From Pyrinomonadaceae bacterium (GTDB taxonomy: Bacteria > Acidobacteriota > Blastocatellia > Pyrinomonadales > Pyrinomonadaceae): a stretch of 6,067 nt of DNA. The position numbers were made by a program, and so were the translations under genes. The stretch lies in contig JAICQI010000382.1 in the NCBI GenBank assembly GCA_025937955.1, forward strand, positions 1 through 6,067, written 5' to 3'. The notes under the pieces are model-generated. The model had not been told where the DNA came from. It saw nothing but the letters and a program-made list of their open reading frames with translations, and made no database searches. Below are positions 1 through 5,464 of this stretch, in pieces (the first letter of the stretch is position 1; each line of letters opens with the position of its first letter).

Positions 1-810
1 GTGATCGTCGTTGACGATTGCTCGAGTGATGATACGCCTGAAGTTTGCGCGCAGATACCAGGCATTCGCTACGTGCGTCTGAGCGCCAACCGCGGCCTCG
101 CAAACGCGCGCAACGTTGGTATCGCTGAGAGCTCGTCGGAGTTCATCACTTTCCTCGACGATGACGACTTGCGTCTACCGGGTTCACTCGACAAACAGCT
201 ACGCGCCATCAGCGCTGATGAACGTATCGCGCTGTGTTACGGCCAAACCTTGATTGGTGACGCGCGTCGCCAGCTTCCAACGGGTGAGATCTATCCCCTC
301 GAATGTCCGCAGGGCGACGTTTTCTGGGACTTGCTCGAAAATAACTTCATCCCGGTGCCCACCGTGCTCGCGCGCAAGTCGAGCTTACTCAAAGAAGGTT
401 GTTTCAACACGAATTTGGACCTCAGCGAAGATTGGGACATGTGGCTGCGCCTGAGCGAACGCCACCTGGTTGCAGTCGTGGCGGAGCCGGTTGCAATTTA
501 CCGTAAGGCTGTCGCTGAATCGGGACAGATGTGTTCGAATTCCGCGGCGCTCTGTAAGCAGGCATTGCGTGTACAGCAGATGGCTCTCGATCGTCCGCGC
601 GCGCGAGCGTCGGCGTCTACGAAACGGCGGTACGTGCGCCGGAAGTTTCGCGACCGGGCGTATGAGATACTGATGACAGAAGCAACGAACTCAATTCACG
701 AAGGCAACGCCAAATCAGCAAGAGCAAACATTCTCGACGCGTTTCGTTTTCGACCCTTTCGGACGGTTGTGAGCGGCCGTGTGCTATGGTTGTTGGGCGG
801 ACTACGTTAA
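1..810 (+). CDS. GT2 family glycosyltransferase, 5' truncated by window edge
   Basis: An inverting family 2 glycosyltransferase (GT-A fold), expected to move a sugar from a nucleotide-sugar donor onto a growing glycan at the inner face of the cytoplasmic membrane. The visible 269 residues open with IVVDDCSSDDT, the second strand of the GT2 nucleotide-binding domain. About 30 residues that normally precede it (the VSVIIPTYNR-type strand) are missing, so the GTG at base 1 is probably an internal Val codon and the gene begins outside the window. NRGLANARNVGI (residues 30-41) is a typical GT2 segment. FLDDDD (51-56) holds the DXD-type metal and nucleotide site. SEDWDMWLRL (142-151) carries the ED motif with the likely catalytic Asp/Glu. 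The basic C-terminal region (about 195-269) has no motif I recognise. A glycosyltransferase gene follows after 39 bases. The sugar and acceptor cannot be told from sequence. Confidence 0.9.
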   Translation: MIVVDDCSSDDTPEVCAQIPGIRYVRLSANRGLANARNVGIAESSSEFITFLDDDDLRLPGSLDKQLRAISADERIALCYGQTLIGDARRQLPTGEIYPLECPQGDVFWDLLENNFIPVPTVLARKSSLLKEGCFNTNLDLSEDWDMWLRLSERHLVAVVAEPVAIYRKAVAESGQMCSNSAALCKQALRVQQMALDRPRARASASTKRRYVRRKFRDRAYEILMTEATNSIHEGNAKSARANILDAFRFRPFRTVVSGRVLWLLGGLR

Positions 811-849
811 TATGCCGCGAGTAGACTCACTGCGTTTCCCGATCAAACT

Positions 850-2127
850 ATGAAGATTGCTCTTTGCAAGGGTCACTTCTATGGGCCGGTCAGCGGTGCT
901 GATGAGATTCTCGTCAGCTACGCCATTAGTTTGCACCAGTCCGGACATGAAGTTGACGTCGTCCTCTTATACAAACCTTCTGAGAGCGATCGCTTTTACC
1001 GGCGGCTGCGGCAGGCGGGCGTTCCTGTCGTCCACGTTATCAATCGCTCGATTGCCTTCATGATCCTGCGCAGCGTGCGCGGGTTGTTGTCGAGTTTCTT
1101 GTTGCTCTTCCTCATGATTCCACGTTCCGAAGCGAGCTTGCGCAGGATCTGGCAGGTGCTGATCGACCTGATCTCGCGAACTCACTACAAACATTGCCGC
1201 GATTACTTCTCTCGTTCTGATTATGATGTGCTGCACGTGTTCACACCCGACACGAGCGCCACGCTGATGATTCGCGCCGGCAAAGCAGCTGGGATTCCCG
1301 TGCTCTATCACGAGATGGGAACGCCGCATTACCTGCCCGCGCTCGATCCGCATTACAAACGACTCGAGAAGGTCTTGCCGTTGTGTGCGGAAGTCGCGGC
1401 GTTATCGCCGATTCTTGCGCGACAGTGGTCCGAGCGCTTTCCGTTCCTGTCGACAGTGTCGGTGTTGCCGCTGATCACGCACGATTCAGAGATGCTGAAT
1501 GTGTCGGCGAAACTCGCGTCTAACGGCAGGCGGGAAACAATCTTCGGATACGCGGCGCGAATCGAAGCAGGCAAAGGACCGTTCGTGCTGGCAGATGCGT
1601 TGGCGCAGTTGCGACAGCGTCGCCAGGATGTGTTGGTGCGTTTAGCGGGCACTGGGCCGGCGATGCAGGAAGTTAAAGCGCGCGTGCGTGAGTTGCAGCT
1701 CAACGGATCGTGGGAGTTTGTCGGTTCCTATGACGGCGCGGTTGGTTGCAGCGCCTTCATGCGCACTCTCGACGTTTTTGTGCTGCCATCGTTTGCTGAA
1801 GGAACGTCGAAGAGTGTTATCGAAGCGATGGCGCACGGACTGCCAGTCATCACGACCAGCGTCGGTGGTTCACCCGATCTGCTTACGCCTGATGCTGGCA
1901 TTCTCGTTCCGCCGGGAGACAGCGCAGCACTGGCTGAAGCAATGCAACGCCTCGCATCAGATCCGGCGCTGCGCAAACAGATGGGCCAGGCCGCGCGCGC
2001 GCGGTATCTCAAATTGTTCGCGCCCGAGGCTGTGCTTTCCGTGCTGGTAAGCACTTACTCGCGTGTCGCCGGTAATGGCCACGACATCTCGCGCAACGGA
2101 CAACATCCGTGGGCTTCATCTGTGTAA
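850..2127 (+). CDS. GT4 family glycosyltransferase (GT-B fold)
   Basis: A 425-residue retaining glycosyltransferase, normal length for GT4. The N-terminal Rossmann half starts MKIALCKGHFYGPVSGADE (Gly-rich acceptor-side loop) and contains SGHEVDVVLL. The C-terminal half has GYAARIEAGKGP (the R..KG donor-phosphate region), then FAEGTSKSVIEAMAHGLPVI with the EX7E pair at Glu317 and Glu325, followed by GGSPDLL and ILVPPGD, the usual GT4 ending. Residues 68-90 are strongly hydrophobic (SSFLLLFLMI) with two arginines; this may be a membrane-docking helix. ATG at 850 is chosen because the first beta strand begins there. No Shine-Dalgarno core is seen in the 39 bases upstream, which hold nothing else recognisable. 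The last dozen residues (about SRNGQHPWASSV) and the TAA lie in or beside a short repeat, so the tail is probably not part of the conserved fold. The donor sugar is unknown. Confidence 0.92.
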   Translation: MKIALCKGHFYGPVSGADEILVSYAISLHQSGHEVDVVLLYKPSESDRFYRRLRQAGVPVVHVINRSIAFMILRSVRGLLSSFLLLFLMIPRSEASLRRIWQVLIDLISRTHYKHCRDYFSRSDYDVLHVFTPDTSATLMIRAGKAAGIPVLYHEMGTPHYLPALDPHYKRLEKVLPLCAEVAALSPILARQWSERFPFLSTVSVLPLITHDSEMLNVSAKLASNGRRETIFGYAARIEAGKGPFVLADALAQLRQRRQDVLVRLAGTGPAMQEVKARVRELQLNGSWEFVGSYDGAVGCSAFMRTLDVFVLPSFAEGTSKSVIEAMAHGLPVITTSVGGSPDLLTPDAGILVPPGDSAALAEAMQRLASDPALRKQMGQAARARYLKLFAPEAVLSVLVSTYSRVAGNGHDISRNGQHPWASSV

Positions 2128-2134
2128 TCTGTGG
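2104..2134 (+). repeat. ATCCGTG-type short degenerate repeat at a gene junction
   Basis: Three related units lie in a row: catccgtgg (2104-2112), catctgtg (2117-2124) and taatctgtgg (2125-2134). The segment catctgtgtaatctgtgg (2117-2134) matches catccgtgttaatccgcgg at 4674-4692 closely, so the two loci belong to one family. The repeat supplies the TAA stop of the upstream glycosyltransferase gene (2125-2127) and runs directly into the ATG of the next (2135). From memory, similar strings are scattered between genes of several environmental phyla; I could not search for them here. Whether it is mobile or functional is unknown. Confidence 0.7.
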
Positions 2135-3379
2135 ATGCCGGAAATACTGAGGATTGCATTCGCCACACCCGAATACGTCACCGAAGACCACTTCGATGGC
2201 GGTTTAGCCAACTACATCAATCGTATCGCGAAGCTCCTCGCCGATCGCGGTCATGACGTTCACGTCGTCACACTGTCTCTGAAAAATGAAGATCATTTCG
2301 ATCACGAAGGCGTGATGGTGCACCGCGTGATGCTCAAGCCTGTGTGGCACGCCTTCAATCGCGTGACGCGCTACTCGTTAACGACTACGCTGCACTGGCT
2401 CAACTTCAGCACACAGGCGTTTCGCAAACTCAAACAACTCCATCGGCAACACCCGTTTCACTTGATCCAGTATCCCAATTACTCTTTTTGCGGGCTGTTC
2501 TCGATTCCGTTTCTGCGTTCGGCGCATGTCGTGAGGGCTTCTTCGTATCAGCCGGCCTGGAATGACATTGACGGCGTAAAACGAAATCTCGACTCCGCGA
2601 TAATCGAGTGTCTGGAAGGACTGCAATACAAACTGACGCGAAACGTCTTTGCTCCGAGTAATGCAATGCAGAAGACGTTGACGAAGAAAGCTAAAGTGCG
2701 GGACGCGCGAGTGATTCCTACGCCGTTTTATGTTGAAACGCGTGAGTGGGACCACACAGTGTATGAACAGTATCTTAAGGGCAAGAAGTACGCGCTCTAT
2801 TTCGGCCGGTTTCAGTTGCACAAAGGTTTCCACACGCTGGCGCAAGCGTTGCCGCGGTTTTTGAATCAATGTCCGGATGCGTATGTCGTGTGCATCGGTA
2901 GGGACATGGAAACGAGCCTGGCGTCGTCGATGGCGGGCTATGCGCGGGCGCTGTGTGGCAGTTCTGCAGCGCGTCTGATCCTGCTGGATAATCTGCCGCA
3001 CAGTCAGTTGTATCCTGTAATCGCTGGAGCGCGGTTTATCGTCTTGCCTTCATTGATCGACAACTCGCCGAACGCATGTCTCGAAGCGATGGGACTCGGT
3101 AAAGTTGTGATCGGCACGAGCGGGACGAGTTTTGATGAATTGATAACCGATCGTGTGAATGGGTTCCTCGTTCCACCTGCCGATCCAGCGTTGTTGGCAG
3201 AAAAGATGATCTCCGCGTGGACGGATACGGGTATGGCAACGATGGCAGAGGCGGCGAAGCAACGCATGCAGGAATTCGCGCCGGAAAAAACCGTCGCCTC
3301 ATTGTTGAGCTATTATTCAGAGATACTTCACGCTAATGGATATGATCGCCACCAGGATCAAAAATCGTCTCCGAAGTAA
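2135..3379 (+). CDS. GT4 family glycosyltransferase with Asp variant of the EX7E motif
   Basis: A GT-B-fold glycosyltransferase of 414 residues from the ATG at 2135. The frame is open further upstream (an ATG at 2063 would add 24 residues), but that stretch overlaps the previous gene and repeat DNA and looks unlike a GT4 start, whereas ILRIAFATPEYVTEDHFDGG is the expected first strand plus Gly-rich loop. It continues with LADRGHDVHVVTL, FAPSNAMQ (linker region), YALYFGRFQLHKGFHTLAQAL (the GR...KG donor-phosphate site), and SLIDNSPNACLEAMGLGKVVI. In the last, the usual first Glu of EX7E is Asp309 and the second is Glu317. GFLVPPAD closes the domain. The start is 7 bases after the upstream stop, with no Shine-Dalgarno core, so translational coupling is likely. 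The end overlaps the sulfotransferase gene by 44 bases. It probably adds a sugar to the same glycan as its neighbours; the specificity is unknown. Confidence 0.9.
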   Translation: MPEILRIAFATPEYVTEDHFDGGLANYINRIAKLLADRGHDVHVVTLSLKNEDHFDHEGVMVHRVMLKPVWHAFNRVTRYSLTTTLHWLNFSTQAFRKLKQLHRQHPFHLIQYPNYSFCGLFSIPFLRSAHVVRASSYQPAWNDIDGVKRNLDSAIIECLEGLQYKLTRNVFAPSNAMQKTLTKKAKVRDARVIPTPFYVETREWDHTVYEQYLKGKKYALYFGRFQLHKGFHTLAQALPRFLNQCPDAYVVCIGRDMETSLASSMAGYARALCGSSAARLILLDNLPHSQLYPVIAGARFIVLPSLIDNSPNACLEAMGLGKVVIGTSGTSFDELITDRVNGFLVPPADPALLAEKMISAWTDTGMATMAEAAKQRMQEFAPEKTVASLLSYYSEILHANGYDRHQDQKSSPK

Positions 3380-3956
3380 TTGGATTCAGCTGAGACCGGT
3401 TCGAGCGGCTAAAGTTGTCGGCATCGGTCTTCCGAAAACCGGGACCACTTCGTTGGGATACTGCTTCAGGCGCCTGGGGTTCAAACACCGAACGTACGAC
3501 ATGGACCTCGCCGTGAAAGTGAAAAGAAATCAGGTTGACGAAGCACTTCGGGAGGCGGAGAGGTTTGAAGCGTTTGAAGACTGGCCGTGGTTCGCAATCT
3601 ACCGCGAATTGGATCAGAGATTTCCAAACAGCAAATTCATTCTGACGTTGAGGAAAGACACCGCCACTTACGTTGCGAGCTTGAAGGGCCACCACGAGCG
3701 TGAGGGGATCAGAAACAAAGGTTTCGTAAAACCTCATTGGTGGGACGAGGTGTTTGGAGTTGAACCGGCAAACTGGGATTACGAGAAGTCAGCGTTGAGA
3801 TATGAAAAGCACAACCGTGAAGTGCTCGAGTATTTTGGCGACAGAGTGGGTAAAGATTTATTGGTGGTGTCGTGGGAAAAAGGAGATGGTTGGGCGGAGT
3901 TGAGCCGTTTCCTCAACAAGCGCGCGCCCGACGAACCGTTTCCGCATTTGCGATAA
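3336..3956 (+). CDS. Small P-loop sulfotransferase (Sulfotransfer_4-like)
   Basis: A 206-residue protein resembling PAPS-dependent sulfotransferases, which move a sulfuryl group from PAPS to a hydroxyl or amine. VVGIGLPKTGTTSL (27-40) is the 5'-phosphosulfate P-loop. FILTLRKDTATYVASL (101-116) is the 3'-phosphate region, with Arg106 and Ser115 as likely contacts. HWWDEVFG (134-141), the stretch LLVVSWEKGDGWAELSRFL (175-193) and the ending EPFPHLR match my recollection of the Sulfotransfer_4 family, whose members usually run slightly longer after PFPH. The start is ATG 3336 or 3342, both inside the end of the preceding gene; nothing later precedes the P-loop. Ten of 22 Arg codons are AGA/AGG, against 2 of 33 in the GT4 gene at 850 and 0 of 14 in the next gene, and 3421-3900 is about 51% GC, suggesting a separate origin. 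The setting implies sulfation of a glycan, but the acceptor is unproven. Confidence 0.85.
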   Translation: MDMIATRIKNRLRSNWIQLRPVRAAKVVGIGLPKTGTTSLGYCFRRLGFKHRTYDMDLAVKVKRNQVDEALREAERFEAFEDWPWFAIYRELDQRFPNSKFILTLRKDTATYVASLKGHHEREGIRNKGFVKPHWWDEVFGVEPANWDYEKSALRYEKHNREVLEYFGDRVGKDLLVVSWEKGDGWAELSRFLNKRAPDEPFPHLR

Positions 3957-3959
3957 GCA

Positions 3960-4652
3960 ATGGGACTCAAGAACTTCGTAGCGAGTTACTCGTCGCGCCA
4001 CTACGACGCGCTGCGATCGATCTTTGGCGAGTCGCTGCTTGGGCGCTTGGGTGTCCGTCGTTACTGGTATGAGATCGATGGCTGGTTTCACTGGCGTTCG
4101 GCGCAGGAGGAGGCAGTGAGCTCGTTTCCTGACGGTAGCCGCTTTGTTGAAGTTGGAACGTATTTGGGGCGTAGTCTTTGCTCGCTCGGTGAAGTGGTTG
4201 AGCGCAGTGGTAAGAATATCGGCGTGATCGGAATCGACACTTGTCGTGGCAATGGTCCCGAGGGTTGGCGTAGCCAGGATTATCACGCCGGTGCGGTCCA
4301 GAATGGTGGTGGTACATTTGCCGGCACGTTGCACAAGAACGTATTGGATTGCGGGTTCGGAGACAAGATCGTGTTGATAATTTCGGACTCCGTCAGTGCC
4401 TCGCGATTATTCGGCGACGCATCACTCGACTGGGTCCACCTGGACGCGCGACACGACTACGCGAGTGTCAAAGCCGACATCGAGGCGTGGCTCCCGAAAG
4501 TTAAACCGGGCGGCTGGTTATCCGGCGACGATTACGACACGCAAAAGTGGCCGGAGGTTGTGAAAGCTGTGGGCGACGTCTTACCGTGCGCGAAACCCTG
4601 GTCCAATCAGCAATGGCGGTGGATTGTAGGTAACGCAGATAACGCGGATTAG
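3960..4652 (+). CDS. Class I SAM-dependent methyltransferase (Methyltransf_24-like)
   Basis: A 230-residue Rossmann-fold methyltransferase. RFVEVGTYLGRSLC (61-74) is motif I, the SAM glycine-rich loop. GIDTC (91-95) has the acidic residue at the end of strand 2 that normally holds the SAM ribose. SDSVSAS (142-148) fits the adenine-binding region. WVHLDARHDYASVKADIEAW followed by LPKVKPGGWLSGDDYD (158-193) is the strand 4 to strand 5 block typical of Methyltransf_24 and cephalosporin-hydroxylase-like proteins found in glycan clusters. It starts 3 bases after the sulfotransferase stop with no Shine-Dalgarno core, so coupled translation is likely. The last six residues, NADNAD, are encoded by two tandem 9-base repeat units, and the TAG lies in the arm of an inverted repeat, so the tail is probably junction-derived. 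O-methylation of a sugar or of a small precursor is a reasonable guess; the substrate is unknown. Confidence 0.87.
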   Translation: MGLKNFVASYSSRHYDALRSIFGESLLGRLGVRRYWYEIDGWFHWRSAQEEAVSSFPDGSRFVEVGTYLGRSLCSLGEVVERSGKNIGVIGIDTCRGNGPEGWRSQDYHAGAVQNGGGTFAGTLHKNVLDCGFGDKIVLIISDSVSASRLFGDASLDWVHLDARHDYASVKADIEAWLPKVKPGGWLSGDDYDTQKWPEVVKAVGDVLPCAKPWSNQQWRWIVGNADNAD

Positions 4653-4692
4653 ATCCGGATTTTATCCGTAAACCATCCGTGTTAATCCGCGG
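4631..4692. repeat. Inverted pair of ATCCGTG-type repeats spanning a convergent gene junction
   Basis: The left arm holds two tandem units, aacgcagat and aacgcggat (4632-4649). The right arm holds catccgtg and ttaatccgcgg (4674-4692), the same unit on the other strand. A perfect 9-base inverted repeat pairs cgcggatta (4643-4651) with taatccgcg (4683-4691). Between them are the palindrome atccggat (4653-4660) and a further unit, atccgta (4664-4670). The left arm contains the TAG of the methyltransferase gene and the right arm the TAA of the minus-strand gene, so both convergent frames end within the repeat. The right arm matches the copy at 2117-2134. Confidence 0.75.
4643..4691. terminator. 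Possible bidirectional terminator hairpin
   Basis: Two nested stems could form in transcripts from either side: an outer 9-base stem (4643-4651 with 4683-4691) and an inner CGGAT/ATCCG stem (4656-4660 with 4664-4668) around a TTT loop. The position between convergent genes whose stops are only about 30 bases apart fits termination. No U-tract follows either stem, so it does not meet the standard intrinsic-terminator pattern; the fold could simply result from two repeat copies in opposite orientation. Confidence 0.3.
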
Positions 4693-5431
4693 CCCCGGAT
4701 TTTGGTCCGCGTCCTTCGTGTTGCGTCGAAGCTGCGAGTTTGTTGAGGCTGTCGTAATTCACGGTCCAGCCCGCGCACGCCGCAGCCAGCCCGATGGTTC
4801 CGCCTTCACCTGAAAACACTTCCTTGCTTTGCAGGAACTCAGCCGCGCGCGCCCAAGCCTCGAAGAACCTCAACTCAGTCCCATCCTTCGTAATGGCAAA
4901 CAACGCTTCGCTACACCAACGCGCCGACTTAAGCGTTTCGGTCGTACCCGTGAGATGTACAGCCAGTTCTTCAAAAACCGTCTTACGGTGCGTCCCCCAA
5001 CGACTCAAATGGTCCGCAATGCTTGCTTTCACCGCTCGAGTAACCGAAATGCCAGCCGGCAGTCGCGGCAGTTTGGGCACCGAGCTAAAACGCGTATCCG
5101 CATCAAGAAAAACGGCGGTATCAAACTCTTTCAAGGCCGCCTCCAGGGCAAATCGCTTATCGTGATAGGCTGGTTGCCCTCTTCCATTTCCAAACACCGG
5201 TAACTTTGTCAAAAAATCTATCGCCATTGGACCAGTGGGCGCATGACGAATCGCGCGTACTGGCAATCCGGCAAAGTCATCCGGCTCATCAGTCAACACA
5301 ATCCACGGCACTTCCGGTACATCCCTGACGAGTAGCCTTGCCCTCCGCCGGTACGGCGCATGAATCGCGAGCGTGCAAAAGCAAACATTTGCCGCACGAG
5401 GGCGCCGCCGATTCACGAGAGCTTTAAGCAT
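4682..5431 (-). CDS. Putative GT-A-fold glycosyltransferase-like protein
   Basis: A 249-residue protein that I cannot assign to a named family with confidence. CFCTLAIHAPYRRRARLL (17-34) looks like the first strand and helix of a nucleotide-sugar transferase fold, VPWIVLTDEPDDF (41-53) like the next strand. YHDKRFALEAALKEFDTAVFL (89-109) leads into DADTRF (110-115), a DXD-type motif in the position expected for metal and nucleotide-sugar binding. CSEALFAITKD (173-183) and SGEGGTIGLAAACAGW (207-222) resemble the acceptor-side strands of GT8-like and related GT-A enzymes. The ATG at 5431 follows repeat DNA directly, with no Shine-Dalgarno core; the fold begins soon after, so this start is plausible. 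The C-terminal SGAAD and TAA come from the repeat at the convergent junction. It lies 33 bases downstream of the amidohydrolase gene and might be read through from it. A role in the neighbouring glycan pathway is inferred only. Confidence 0.65.
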   Translation of the reverse strand: MLKALVNRRRPRAANVCFCTLAIHAPYRRRARLLVRDVPEVPWIVLTDEPDDFAGLPVRAIRHAPTGPMAIDFLTKLPVFGNGRGQPAYHDKRFALEAALKEFDTAVFLDADTRFSSVPKLPRLPAGISVTRAVKASIADHLSRWGTHRKTVFEELAVHLTGTTETLKSARWCSEALFAITKDGTELRFFEAWARAAEFLQSKEVFSGEGGTIGLAAACAGWTVNYDSLNKLAASTQHEGRGPKSGAAD

Positions 5432-5464
5432 GAATCTTTTGTGCTTTTTGTGCCTTTTTGTGGC
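5432..5464. repeat. CTTTTTGTG-type tandem repeat filling an intergenic gap
   Basis: Three units lie in tandem on the + strand: cttttgtg (5436-5443), ctttttgtg (5444-5452) and cctttttgtgg (5453-5463). They occupy nearly all of the 33 bases between the amidohydrolase stop and the ATG of the minus-strand glycosyltransferase-like gene, so the leader of the latter reads as repeated CACAAAAAG units. Similar strings of CTTTGTG-type units are, from memory, common between genes in the same kinds of genome as the ATCCGTG repeats; no second copy is present here. The function is unknown. Confidence 0.65.

Noticed and set aside
1..3. GTG at the window edge as the true start of the first gene
   Set aside because: The protein would begin in the second strand of the GT2 fold, and the frame is open to the edge, so the codon is most likely an internal valine.
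2063..2134. Upstream start at 2063 for the second GT4 gene
   Set aside because: It adds 24 residues that overlap the preceding gene and repeat DNA, and the GT4 fold begins right after the ATG at 2135.
2378..3001. 207-residue open frame on the minus strand inside the second GT4 gene
   Set aside because: Rich in Arg, Gln and His with no recognisable motif; it mirrors a clear glycosyltransferase coding frame on the other strand.
3333..3737. 134-residue open frame on the minus strand inside the sulfotransferase gene
   Set aside because: It is an antisense shadow of the P-loop sulfotransferase frame, without its own motif or ribosome binding site.
3858..4334. 158-residue open frame on the minus strand across the sulfotransferase and methyltransferase genes
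   Set aside because: It crosses a gene boundary, has no motif and opposes two well-supported coding frames.
4631..5464. CRISPR array or insertion sequence explaining the repeats
   Set aside because: The units are 8-11 bases, degenerate, without regular spacers, and no transposase or terminal inverted repeats with target duplications are visible.
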